Shown here piece by piece: positions 30,544 to 42,200 of a stretch of 64,000 nt of DNA. Below the pieces are notes generated by a model. That model worked only from the letters and a program-made list of their open reading frames with translations, did not search any database and was not told where the DNA came from. Both the position numbers and the translations under genes were made by a program. Origin of the DNA: CALUVN01 sp944323595 (GTDB lineage: Bacteria; Cyanobacteriota; Vampirovibrionia; Gastranaerophilales; Gastranaerophilaceae); contig OZ006972.1 in NCBI GenBank assembly GCA_963931255.1, positions 806,001 to 870,000 on the forward strand. The letters run 5' to 3'. Positions within the stretch are counted from its first letter, which is position 1, and every line of letters starts with the position of its first letter.

Positions 30544-31329
30544 TTACTGGAAGTAATATTCCAACTCTGAGTCTAAATCCAGCTTGCGTGCATCAGGACG
30601 GAAAATCTTTGATTTTATTCCGAATTTGGTAAGAAAATACTCAATACTCACACCCAGAACGCCAAATCCGTACTTACAGGACCGAAAAAAGTTTATTGAT
30701 GACGCTTCCTTGAAATATTTTGTAGGACATGAAAGCTCTCCGATAGAAAATTTATAATAAAACAAGAGCGCAATCATCTGGTTATCAAAAATAAAATCAT
30801 CATCACAGTCTTCCAGCGGTAGAGTTTCAAGAACCTTGCGCGTAAAGCCTCTGAAACCTGTATGGTATTCTGACAACTTTTCGCCTGTCATAAAATTTTC
30901 AAATGCCGTAAGAAATTTATTAGCAATAAATTTATACAAAGGCATGCCGCCTTTAAGGGCAGAATTCCCAAGCATACGTGACGCAAACACTGCATCATAC
31001 TGTTCAAATGCCATCATTGACACTATCGCCGGAATTAATTTCGGGGTATATTGATAATCCGGATGCAGCATCACAACGATGTCTGCTCCGGATTTCAATG
31101 CTGCTTTATAACATGATTTCTGGTTACCGCCGTAGCCTTTATTTTGCTTGTGTACGATTGTTTTGATATTTAATTCTTTTGAGATGAGTTTTGTGTTGTC
31201 CTGAGAGTTGTCATCTACAAGTATTACCTCATCTACAAAGTCCTGATATATTTCATCGTATGTTTGTTTCAAAGTTTTTTCCGCATTATAAGCGGGCATT
31301 ATTACGACGACTTTTTTACCGTTAATCAT
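30544..31329 (-). CDS. Family 2 glycosyltransferase
   Basis: 261 residues. GT-A start VVIMPAYNAEKTLKQTYDEI, the sugar-nucleotide site EVILVDDNSQDNT, HKQNKGYGGNQKSCYKAAL, and the DxD-like VMLHPDYQYTP. The MLGNSALKGGMPLYKFIANK and HTGFRGF segments match the dolichyl-phosphate-mannose/undecaprenyl-phosphate subgroup. No membrane helix in the C-terminal part. It likely decorates the same surface glycan as the MBOAT pair. It ends 20 bases before the next gene. Confidence 0.85.
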   Translation of the reverse strand: MINGKKVVVIMPAYNAEKTLKQTYDEIYQDFVDEVILVDDNSQDNTKLISKELNIKTIVHKQNKGYGGNQKSCYKAALKSGADIVVMLHPDYQYTPKLIPAIVSMMAFEQYDAVFASRMLGNSALKGGMPLYKFIANKFLTAFENFMTGEKLSEYHTGFRGFTRKVLETLPLEDCDDDFIFDNQMIALLFYYKFSIGELSCPTKYFKEASSINFFRSCKYGFGVLGVSIEYFLTKFGIKSKIFRPDARKLDLDSELEYYFQ

Positions 31330-31339
31330 AGTGTCTTAA

Positions 31340-31723
31340 TTATTCTTCAATAGCTGCTATTTCTTCTTCATCTTCATCAACGCTGATAGATTCAGCTGCG
31401 TCTGTTCTGATTGAAGCCTTGTCAGAGGAAAGATTTTTGTCTTTCATCTTTTTAATTTGTCTGGCTAATTTGTCGGCAAGCAGGTCAATACTTGCATACA
31501 TAGATTCAGCAGCTTCTTCACAGTGGATTACGCCGGAATTAGTTTTGCAGGATACTTCTGCAATGTGTTTGCCTGATGCAGCAGGGTTTTTGATAACAGT
31601 CAAAATAACATCTATACCTTGAATCTGGTCATAGTGTGCTGCGACTTTACCGATTTTTTCTTTTACGTATGCTTTGATGGCATCAGTAATTTCAATGTTT
31701 CTTCCGTTTACGTGAATGTACAT
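31340..31723 (-). CDS. hpf: Ribosome hibernation promoting factor, short form
   Basis: 127 residues. The S30AE domain is complete: HVNGRNIEITDAIKAYVKEKI, an ILTVIKNP strand, EVSCKTNSGVIHCEEAAESMYASIDLLADKLARQIKKMKDK. It lacks the C-terminal dimerisation domain of long HPF and instead ends in a 30-residue acidic tail (SVDEDEEEIAAIEE). It would inactivate ribosomes as 100S or 70S under starvation. Preceded by GGAGGTCT. Confidence 0.9.
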   Translation of the reverse strand: MYIHVNGRNIEITDAIKAYVKEKIGKVAAHYDQIQGIDVILTVIKNPAASGKHIAEVSCKTNSGVIHCEEAAESMYASIDLLADKLARQIKKMKDKNLSSDKASIRTDAAESISVDEDEEEIAAIEE

Positions 31724-31791
31724 TTAGACCTCCTATTATACTGCGCTTATACAGTATAACATATATTTTAGAATTTTTAAAGGGTTTACAC

Positions 31792-32013
31792 CTAATCTTC
31801 TAAAATAAATTGCTGCAATTCAACGTTTGGAGTACCGATTACTCTGACCAATTCAAGAACAGATGCCTTCATCTGGCATTTTTGGGATGATCCGCTGAAA
31901 AAATCTCTATAGAAACATCCTTCACAATTACAACCGCGTTTATAACATTCAAGAGCCGTCGGCGTCCATCTTCTTACAGCTACAGCTCTGCCCATATCTC
32001 TACTTCTAAACAC
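31792..32013 (-). CDS. Small cysteine-cluster protein (73 aa)
   Basis: RRWTPTALECYKRGCNCEGCFY carries four cysteines (C-x5-C-x-C-x2-C) and QKCQMKASVLELVRVIGTP a fifth. The spacing looks like a metal or Fe-S site. I recall similar small proteins in Firmicutes but know no function. It probably has the promoter at 32119-32146 and a leader of about 100 bases with a hairpin (32061-32078). Confidence 0.6.
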   Translation of the reverse strand: MFRSRDMGRAVAVRRWTPTALECYKRGCNCEGCFYRDFFSGSSQKCQMKASVLELVRVIGTPNVELQQFILED

Positions 32014-32118
32014 TTTATATTATATCTCCAATAATTATCTACATATCCCATGAAAATTCTAGGCGTTTCCAGCCGCCTGAACCTCCACCCCTGAGAGCGT
32101 CATGCACCTCTTAATTAC

Positions 32119-32146
32119 ATTATAGAAAATAACCCATGTATTTCAA
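32119..32146 (-). promoter_or_regulatory. Promoter upstream of the small cysteine protein
   Basis: Minus-strand TTGAAA (32146-32141), 16-base spacer, TATAAT (32124-32119). The start would be near 32112. The leader contains a GGCG...CGCC hairpin and a 22-codon frame starting GTG with no strong ribosome site. Confidence 0.5.
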
Positions 32147-32332
32147 GTAGAAAACATGTTATTATGAACATTTGTAACGAAACGCTGTATTTAAGCCATT
32201 TTGCGGATTTTCAGAAGTCAATCATGCTCTAATTAAAGCCATGACATGTTTTTAGCCGGAACAAAACATGAAATCATGCTCCGAGCATGCTTTTCCATGA
32301 TTTAAAATCTTATTAAGAAATGTAAATAATTT
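32147..32332. other. Intergenic region with CATG-centred inverted repeats
   Basis: No gene. Several short inverted repeats share a CATG centre (ACATGTT, AAATCATG...CATGATTT, GAGCATGC). Their function is unknown. Confidence 0.35.
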
Positions 32333-32375
32333 AAAAAATCCCTCTATCTGGCATGCCCGAGTAGAGAGATTTTTA
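32333..32375. terminator. Bidirectional terminator
   Basis: AAAAATCxCTCTA pairs with TAGAGxGATTTTT around TCTGGCATGCCCGAG. It follows the gene at 32415-32837 (minus strand) and has T runs both ways. Confidence 0.75.
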
Positions 32376-32414
32376 ATCCATGACAAGTTAAATATGTTTT
32401 ATAAGAAATAAAAC

Positions 32415-32837
32415 CTAGCCCTCTTCAAGATCGCTTGCCAGTTTTTTGAAAATTTTTGGCAGGTTCTCAAGAAATTCTTCATCATTCAAAGCTTTTAGCA
32501 CGCCGGCTTTCGTACCTGTTGCAATAAGCATTTCAGCCTTATACGGATGCGGGAGATTATAGGCTATTGCTTTCAGATCACGTAATTTTTCATGCCCCTC
32601 TATGTTTTTAGAGGGTTTACTTATTTGCAGAACGAAATTTGTCGCAGGAATTCTGCTGTCAGGATTTTGGATTTCTTCTGACACAACTTTGAAGTCGCCG
32701 TATTCAGGAACTTCTCTGTCACGATTTTTCAATTTTTTGACAAGTTCTTGTGTTTGTTCTTCAAGAGTCGGCATTTCTGTTTTTCCTTTGACTTTATTCG
32801 GTTGTCTAATCTGGTTTACGGGATTAATTTCGTTCAT
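32415..32837 (-). CDS. Unknown protein (140 aa)
   Basis: A polar N terminus (MNEINPVNQIRQPNKVKGKTE), a helix TLEEQTQELVKKLKNRD, then a mixed strand-helix part (NFVLQISKPSKNIEGHEKLRDLKAIAYNLP, EMLIATGTKAGVLKALNDEEFLENLPKIFKKLASDLEEG). No signal peptide or known family. It is downstream of the giant gene in the same direction, with the tandem repeat between them, so a functional link such as immunity or chaperone is possible but unsupported. Confidence 0.55.
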   Translation of the reverse strand: MNEINPVNQIRQPNKVKGKTEMPTLEEQTQELVKKLKNRDREVPEYGDFKVVSEEIQNPDSRIPATNFVLQISKPSKNIEGHEKLRDLKAIAYNLPHPYKAEMLIATGTKAGVLKALNDEEFLENLPKIFKKLASDLEEG

Positions 32838-32853
32838 TTTAACCTCTTTTCTA

Positions 32854-33205
32854 TTATATAGAATTTTTTTACTAAGTGCAACAGGTGAGACCCCTCACCC
32901 TACCCTCTCCCCAAAGGGGCGAGGGGTTTGAAAAATTATATAGAATTTTTTCTAAGTGTAACTGGTGAGACCTTCACCTGCCCTCTCCCCAAAGGGGCGA
33001 GGGGTTTGAAAAATTATATAGAATTTTTTCTAAATATAACTGGTGAGACCTTCACCTGCCCTCTCCCCAAAGGGGCGAGGGATTTGAAAAATTATATAGA
33101 ATTTTTTCTAAGTGTAACTGGTGAGACCTTCACCTGCCCTCTCCCCAAAGGGGCGAGGGGTTTGAAAAATTATATAGAATTTTTCTGAGTGTAACTGATG
33201 AGATT
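32854..33205. repeat. 78-bp tandem repeat, about 4.5 copies
   Basis: Units start with TTTGAAAAATTATATAG at 32927, 33005, 33083 and 33161, a period of exactly 78 bases, with partial copies on both sides. Each unit contains CTGGTGAGACC and CCCTCTCCCCAAAGGGGCGAGGGG, whose CCCC-AAA-GGGG forms a short hairpin. Because 78 is a multiple of 3 an artificial frame stays open. Copies differ by only a few bases. It lies between the giant gene and the gene at 32837. Confidence 0.85.
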
Positions 33206-33214
33206 CCTCACCTT

Positions 33215-33258
33215 GCCATCAGCCGGCTTGTGACGGCATATTTGCCTGATGGCTTTTT
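33215..33258. terminator. Hairpin at the giant gene's 3' end
   Basis: GCCATCAG (33215-33222) pairs with CTGATGGC (33246-33253). A T run follows on the plus strand only, so on the minus strand it acts at best as an RNA-stabilising hairpin after the giant gene. Confidence 0.4.
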
Positions 33259-36200
33259 ATTTGCCGAAGAAGATTATCGGCAGGTCATTGTCCGCGGCAT
33301 AGCGGCGCAGGTATTCCGGTACTTTGTCTATTGTGTATTCTCCCGGTGTACTGTCATCTTTGTGTTTGCCTTCAAAGAATATTCCCTGAATTTTCGGACG
33401 GGTTATGAGTATTTCATTATATTGACGTCCGGCAGAACGTTTGCCACCTTCCATAGCATCAAATATTTCCCGCATTGCGCGGGCAGCTTCAGGGTGGGTT
33501 TTGTCAAGTTCAAGTATTGATTTGTCGCTGATTTCTGGCAGGAATTTTGTATACTCTTCATCCGACAAGCCTAACTTTTGTTTTAACAATTCAGATATGT
33601 ATTTGCGTTCTTCGGAACGTTGAGTACTGAAAAGATATTCATCTTTTAGCAGTTCTATATCTTTTTTCGTGCCGGAGCCGAAATCTCTGTAGTATGCAGC
33701 ATGTATATCGTCACTCGCTACATCAAGGATAAATCCCTGAGTTCTGAATACATGGTAGTTACCTTTTTCATAAGTTATGTATGATGAACTTAAAAGCGCA
33801 TCGGAATCAATCTGCCCCAGAGCCTGGAATGTTGCACCCGCACCGTCATCATCAAAGGCGTGAACAAGAACATTCAGGTCGTTTGAGTTCAAGCCGTCTG
33901 CAAAGCCGTATTGTGACAATTCCATATCAGGCTGCAGGTATACTACTTTGTTTTTAATTCCGTCTATTTCGACTTCCACAACGTTCTCGCCGTCCGCAAT
34001 AATATCAGAAGCATGAGGAATTCTCTCCTGCGGAAGGTGTATTGCTGTTTTTTGTAATTCTGTTACAAGAGCACCGATTTCTTCATTACCCTTGACGAGT
34101 TCATCTTTGTATTTTTCAAAGAATACACCGTTACGTTTTACACCTGCAAGGTCAGCCTCAGCCAGAATACTTGCCATTTCAAAGGAGTTGCCCTGACGGA
34201 GTTCAAAAGCCGTATCCTGTGCGGCCTTAGTTTTTTCTTCAGGTGTCATGTCGCGGAATGTACCGTCAGGATTTTTTATTTTTTTATTGTATTGTTCAAG
34301 CCAATCATGGTTTTTGATTATTTGATAAATTTTCAGCCGTTCACTTTCAGGCATATCCATTTTGCTCAAAAGATAGTATGTATCAAAGGCTGAATATGCA
34401 GGGTGAGTTTTGTCAATATGATTTTCGGCTTTTGTCAGGTCATGCATAAGCGTTGCAATCTGGAGAGCGCGTTTATCGGCTTCCGGAAGTTTTGCATATC
34501 TCGGATTCGACATTACACCCTGCATAACTTTAAGAGTATGAACATCAACCGTAAAATCATGGGTTCTGTGTTGAACTTTGCCAACGGTTGTTAAAAATTC
34601 AGGAAATGCTTTTATGATATCGTTCAACTGCGCGGCAAGTTCAGGGTTTCCGTCGATATGAATTTTATTATTTTCAGAAAATTGTTTTACATACGGACGC
34701 ATTTTTTCGATTACGGCCTTTGTCTGCGGGTCTGTAATTTCTGCCATTTTGGCACCGTTATTTATGTTTACCGGATAACCGTTCATTACAAAGCTTCCGT
34801 CAGCGAGTGTTCTGAATTCAAAGCCGAAGTAGTCGGTTGCTTTCATTCTTTCCTGCGGTGTAAGATCTTTCATTAGTTCCTGCATGTGGGAAATAAATGT
34901 TTCTCTCGGGTACGTGAGTTCCAGTTTGAAGTCTAAATCTTCAAGATTTGTTTTCATAAAAGCACCGTTCGGGTCTGCAAGACTGTCCATTGCTTTGTAG
35001 TAATTTTGTTTAACCTCACGGGTGAGCGGTGTTGTATCCAAACCTAAGGATTTAATAAGCTTCGGTAAAGTTGAACAGTAGCTGTCCTTGTCGTGCGGTA
35101 TCAGGTCACAGTTGATTATTTTATGGAAAGTCTGGTCATACAGGTCTGCGTTATATTGCATGAAGAGTTTAAGAAGATTACGTTTTTCTTCAATTGAAAG
35201 TTCATTTATCTGCAAGTCCGTTCTATCCAGATAATCGGCAAAATCATTCAGTTTGCCAACTACACGGCAGTCAACAGTTCCTGCATATTCAGGGTGAGCT
35301 GAAAATATTTTTGAAATTTTGTCAAGTTTTAAATCTTCAATTTTTGCAACTTGCTCCAGCCCGTTAAGATTAAGTACGTCTATTAATTTTGCTTTCCTGT
35401 TGTTAATTTCAACTTCAGTATCGTGCAATACACGTAAGAAATCGGCTATTTTTTTAGCGTCTTCGTGTTTTAAATTCACTATATTTTCCTCAAGAATTGA
35501 GTATACAGGGCGTTCTTTTCCCTTAGCATCTTTTATTTTCAGCCCCTCAAACAGTTCAAGATTATCTGCAATTTCTTTTGCAGATTTGCCGTGTAAATAA
35601 TAAGAACCATGTTCAAGTTGTTCATCGGACATATTTTTATGCATCAATTCCAGAAATCTTTGTACGTCTGACATTTTGTTGTTTGCCGGATCTGTAATTG
35701 CAGCGGCAATCTGTTGATAAGCTATTCCAATATCATTTTCATTCAAAGTCTTTATGATTTCAATGTTTTCCATCAGAGCTTTTTCATCTGTTTCAACATT
35801 ATCTTTTAGACGGTTTCTGGTTGTAGTTGCAATTGCCCCAAGCAGATTATGATCATTCAGTACGTGACTGCCTGCGGCGTGGAGTTCTCCGATTGCTTCT
35901 TTAGGACAGTTATAAAGCCCGTACAAGAATAATTCCTCAAGCCGTGACACAGAAATTTCCGGATCTATGTCAAGCAGATGGGAGGCAAATTCAGTTTTAT
36001 TTTTGTCATTACAAAGGTTTAGAATTTTCTCTGTGCTTTTTAAATCTCTTGTGGTAATTAATTTTTTGTATAAGCCAATATTGGCAGGCGTTTTCATGAC
36101 TTGTAATGCCGTAATAATTGATTGTGGATTTTGATTAAGTTCGGCATCATTAATAATCTTATCTAACACTTCTCTTGTGTGGGCTTTGCCATTTAACAAT

Positions 36201-39200
36201 ATCCGCCTGATGGTATAAGAGTCATTGATACCGTGTTTAACCAAATCTCTATATATTTGAATGCCTTCCGCGCATAATTCGTTGTCTCTTGCATAATAAC
36301 TTGTCATAAGAGTTTTTTTGATGGCATTAGGAATATCCTTATTTTCCGCTAAAGTATACGCCATTTGGGCAGTAACATTAAGGTCAGGATTTACAGTACC
36401 GTTTGAAGTGTTATAAATGCCATTGCCATACTCGTCTTTCAATCCTAAAACATAAATGTTTAGTTCATTACTGTCTTTTATATCAAACGGCGGTATATTT
36501 TGATTGCCGTTCGATGTGAGAACATGCTCTTTTATGTAAGTGTGCAAATCATATCCGGCATCTGTCTTACGGTTTGGATTTAAAAGAATTAATTTGAGCA
36601 GTTCTTTGTCAGAACCGTCATCTATTTTAATATTTGAAATATTTTCTTTAAGGAACTGAATATTTTCGTTAAATGTTTTGGTGTCAAATTTTGCCTTAAA
36701 AGCAAAAGCCCTCAAATTTGCAAAATCCATAACTTCAGCAAGTTCAAGCGTTTTGCCTTCAGAGTTTATAAATTTAATATCTGCAAGAGCCTCCCTTGCG
36801 GTGTTCAAAGCAGCCATATCCGTGTGGTTATATTGAAGATTTCCTATCATATCGTATATGTGATTATCCATGTTTTTTGAATAACCTGTTTTGTTCAAAA
36901 ATTCAACAACATTAGCAGTATAATCAGCATCTATAGCAGTGCCCAGATACTTACCATCAGAATCTTTAAACTCTGATTGGATAAGCTTATCAAGAGAGAT
37001 TATGGAAGAATAATCTGTTCCAAAAACTTTTTTCGGCCCGTTTTCTGTTTCAATTGTTAAATCTTTCAGTTTTTCTATTTTATCAAAAATTTGTTTAATA
37101 TCCAGATTGGCGTTTCCGTATATAATGACGTGGTCTAATATACTTCTTAGATTACCGAAACCCATTTCATCCAGCAGAGAACCTTTTTCTGTTTTTATTT
37201 CGCTAAAGCATTTTATTAACTCTGCCTGTCTTCTAAGTATATCTATATTAACATCAGAATTAGAGCCATGATTCATAAGACCATCTGATAATTTTTTTGC
37301 CCATTCATATTCAAAATTCATTGTTGTTTGAATATTATCAACATCCTGTCTGATATTAAGTTCTTCAATAAGAGGAACGCTTTCAATATCTGTATTGTGC
37401 AGGATAAATCGAGAGCTTTTATTTATATAGTCAGCTTGTTCAGGAAATTCTTCAAGGAGCTGTTTTTGTATCTGATAATTTTTTTCTAATGTAGCAGACA
37501 TATCAAAACCGTTATATGCCCTTTCTGCTATATATTCTATATCGATTTCATCCAGAATTTCAGGGTATTTTTTCACAAAACTCTGCATATTACCGTATAT
37601 GTCTTTATTAATATGTTTTAATGCAGCCCATATTAAGAAATTTTCAATATCACCTGTAACTTCCGGCATTTCCTGTGCCACACTTTCCGCAACTTTACAA
37701 ACTTGCGGCGGTATTTGGGCTATTACATTAGAAACACGATTCATATTTGACATCTTTTTCGTCATCATTCCGAGACTGAAATAAAAATCGATGTATGGTT
37801 CTTTTTCCGGAGTCAATTCCCGCAGACAATCAAATAAGTCGTTGTATTCTTCACCTTTAGTGTGATAAAGTACTATACCGCCCAATTTTTCATCTTCTTC
37901 TTTTCGAATTCTTGCCATTTCATCAAAGTGTCTGAGAACATTTTCCACAAGTGCTTGTTTGTCAGGGTTTGCAGTCAGATATTTTTTCAAATTCAGCAAA
38001 TCTCCGTCTGACATTTTATCTTCATAAGCGGCAAGAAGTTTTTCTACATTTTCAAAATTTGTTTTAGGTGCTTCTGTTGCCCTTAAACCAGTCTGAACAG
38101 GGCTATCCGTTTCAGGTCTGAACTGACCGTAAGGAGCAACTTCATCAAGTTCATCCGCACGGATTCCGCCCTCTAAAATCTGTGTTTTCGGTCTTGTCGG
38201 GTCAGTAAATATTATACGTTCGTATTCATATTTAGCTGATGTGCCTGTCATTTTGCCTTTTTTGACTTTTTCTGCATAATCGTGCAGGCGTTCAAGATTT
38301 TCGGCACTTAAACGTTTATCAAATTTTTCAGGTAAAACCGGCGCTGTGCTTTCAAAGCCCAGTTCAAGTTTTCTCAGGTGTTCGTAATGTGCGGTGAGAT
38401 ATGCATTGTATTCATCAAATTCTGCTTCTGTCATATTTTCTTTTGAAAGCAGGTCTTCAATAGGTTCGTAGAATTTGGCAAGTTCAGGGTTGCCTGCGGA
38501 AATATCTTTGCCTGTTCTTAAATCGTAAGGAACGTGTTCTGCTTCTCCGAATACATTGACTTTTTCGCCGCGCAGCTGCCATTCAAAGACATCGCCGTCT
38601 TTTGTTTCAAAGTTCATTTGTAGAGCTGTGTAACCTGAACCGCGGACTTTTGTGGTTGCTTTTTTGTTTGCAGCTTTAATCTCTTCCGGCGTAAAGTGCG
38701 GATCATTTTCATCTATTCTGGTAACGATGCTGAAATCGTGAATTTTAAGGGATGCTGCATGGCGTTGAATTTCTTCCAGCTGACGTTCTGAAAAATACGG
38801 GATGCCGTCTTTGCCCATATAGTTGCTGATTCTGGTTAGTTTTGTATCAGTTTTGCCGGCTGCATAATTTGAAAGTAATTGTTTAATATTATCCACCATC
38901 GGCTGGGATTGAAGTTCTGCAGCACGAAGAATTGCCCCGCGTTCATCACCGGCTTTCAAAAGTGCCTGTACGTCAGGATGGTTTGTAAAATCTCCGTTTT
39001 CTAATTTGGTTCTGACGCCGACTGCATCACGAACATCATCTACTGCATCTTTTATGGATGGTTTGCGTTTTCCATTGTCAGTAAGATAGTTTGCAATTTT
39101 GTCATACAAGCTTGTTGCACTTTTTGCACGGTGAACCATTGTTTCAGGTGTGCCGAGTTTGTTATCATACATAAATTGAACAATGTCATTTTCAACTTCC

Positions 39201-42200
39201 AGTGCACGTTTACGAATATTTGCAACGTGTTCGTTTATGATTTGTCTGCCCTGCTCTGTTATGACAAATTTTTCTTTTGGAGCTTTCGGGTCATCCGGAT
39301 TTTCTGGGAGTTCAATTTTTTGACTTAATTTATCAAATGTGTGGGTCTTATGAATATCCCAGTAGCTGAAATCTTTCATATTAAGCTGCCATTCAGGCAT
39401 ACCAAAATCCAGCAGCATTTGTTTGAATTCAGGCGAGTACTTGCTCATATCGCCCTCTGCAGCTACGGCAATAAATTCGGCAGTATTATTATACGCATAA
39501 GGGATATGCTCTTCAGGAATTCCTGCACGGCGGAATTCATCTTTAAACTGGCATTTTTTATAAATCGGCTTGCCATCTTTATCTTTCGGCATAATTTCAT
39601 CAAGATTGTACTTAGGATTTATGCCCCACCCATGTTTTGAATCATTGGCATGAGTTAATTCATGACGAATTGCGTATGCGACACGGTTATAACTTAATCC
39701 GTTCATACCAATGGTATGTTCGCTTTGATTGTTATAACCTGCAGTTGTACCTTGACCGTATGCGGATTTCGGATCAATATAGCTGCGTTTAGCTTTTGAA
39801 AAGTCGAACATTGCAGGATATTTTGCAGCACCATTACTTACACGTGCCCATTCTGCAAGTTCTGCATCTATATATTCAAGTGCATCAATATCACTTTCTT
39901 TTGAAAGGAATATTTTTGTGCCGTATTTTTCGTTGATTTTAATACATTTTTCTTTTAAATCTGCAGGAATATCGTCCTGTTTCAGATAATATTCGTTGTA
40001 AAAGTGATTGCCTATTTCACTTTCCGGATTTTTCTGAATAAATGCCCGCATTCTGTCAATTCTGACATCCTGCATAAGATCATCAAATGCAGGATCATCT
40101 ATTTTTACATCAGGATTATTTACTGCCGCAGCATATTGTCTTGCCTTGTCCGGATTGGTTTCAAGCAAATATTTGTAATATTCACGGAACCTTGGCATAT
40201 CCCATTTGTCACCTATATGGGCATATTCGCCTTTGAATGTATAGTAAGCATCAACAATATCTTTTACTTTTTGCGCATCAAGCTCATTATTAAGCAGCCC
40301 TTTGCGTACAAGTTCTTTTAGCTGCGGATCATCTATTTTTTGATAATTTTCTTCAATTTCTTTAAATAGTCTGCCCTGAATATTTATTGCAGGCGGAGTA
40401 GCATCCGAGTCTTTTGATTTAAGTTTAAGATATTCATTAAACGCCTCTTCTTTTAAGCCTGCCTTATCTATTTCTCTTTGATAAAGGGCTTTAACATGGG
40501 CTTCAAATTTTTCAACAGTCAAAGCCGGATCTTTAATAATCTGCTCTTTGATTACACTGCCTAAACGCGGGTATTTGTCAAATAAGTCTGTAACCCCGTC
40601 GCCGAGTTTGCCATCAGCTTTGATATAGGCTGTAATCAGTTCCGCGTTATCTTTTTTAATTTCATCCAAAAATTTGCCGTTAAAGATGTAATTACCTGCT
40701 CTGTCTTTTGCATTCATTATTGCAGGCAGATTATCCAGCAAAGCAGCGTATTTTTCAGGTTTTTGAAGTAAAACAAGAATATTATCAATATTCAACGCAG
40801 GATTATCACAATTTTCTTTCAAATCAAGAAGCTCATTTATTCTATCATACTGAAGTGTACCTATTAATTGCAATCTTAATGGTACATAAATTACAGCATC
40901 AATCAAATTTTTAGTATCTGTACAACTTTTTTCGTTTACTATTCTCTCTGCCGTATCCAGATATTTTTTATCAAGTGAAAGCAAGCTGCGCATACCAAGA
41001 CAAGCGTTTGTTTCATTATAGTTTTTATCTTTTTTGAAATTATTAAAAATTCTGGTAATTTGTTTAATGTCATCTGCATCATATTTCTTAAGAGCATTAT
41101 CAAGCTTTTCTTCGTTCCAGAATTTACCCTCACCCGCAAATTCTAATTCAAGCAAATCTCTTTTCAATGTTTCCGGAGTTGACGGTTTATTTTTTTCAAC
41201 AGCAACTGTTTCAGAAACGGATTCTTTTACGTTTAATGCATCTTGTCCGCCGCGCTTATGGTTTCCCGGCGGCTCATCTACAGGCATGAATAGATTCTCT
41301 ATATCCTTTGTTTCATCTGACACCTTTGGTGCTAGAGGCGGTGTTTCATCCGACAAATCAATTTTAGGTGGTTCAGTCTTTGGTGCTTTAGGGTCGTGTC
41401 TGTAGGCAAGCTTACCTATATCAGACACATCTGAACTCGTTCCTACTATTATACCCATCAGGTTTGCTTTCAGTAAAGATTCCCAATCATCTTGCGTATC
41501 CAGTACACCCATCATCGCCAAATCGCCCGCATACGATACTAAGAAATCTGTTCCTATCTTTGCGCCTGCTGCTTCCATGAAATTCCCCAGCTTTTGAGGG
41601 TCGCTGAATACTTCCTTTAACGCTGCTGCTCTGTTGCCCTCTGTTATCTGAGTCTTAAATGTCTCTGTCAGTTTCTTATCGACTAACTTGTTAAATGCTT
41701 TCATCCCCAGCTTGCTTGCCTTGTAACCTACGACAAAGCCCCCGGCATTCATTATTAACTGCTTGCTTAAATCTTCAAGCTCTTCTTCATTTACTTCCTC
41801 GCGCGTCAAAGCTTCAGTATAACCAAGCGCACTCTCTGCTGCCATACCACCTATAGCTAACGTATTCCCAGCTGTTATCAAGCCTGCGCCCAATGGCGCT
41901 GCAGGTGTAAAACACAATATTCCACCCACTACCGTCATTGCCATCCCTGCCATTGACGCGCCGCCCGTATACTTCCGGATGAAGCTCTTGTTGTCATTCT
42001 CCATCGCCTGTACAAGTTCTTCCGTAAACTCATTTCCATAAGCATTTGTATACGCTGCCTCGTAATCCTGATTTATTGCTAGCATCTTATCTTCTGGCTT
42101 TCCGCCTAATACTTTCTCTAACTGCTTGTCCTGCTGCTGGATTCCAAAACGCAATAATAAGTTCAATATGTTCTGCTGCTGGGCCTCTGTACCATACGCA

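Noticed and set aside
32000..32146. Known riboswitch upstream of the small cysteine protein
   Set aside because: No match by eye to c-di-GMP, glutamine, glycine, SAM, Mn or PreQ1 consensus.
32928..33188. 86-codon frame across the 78-bp repeats
   Set aside because: It stays open only because the period is divisible by 3; no start site or protein-like composition.
32854..33205. CRISPR array
   Set aside because: Repeats are contiguous with no unique spacers, and no cas gene is near.
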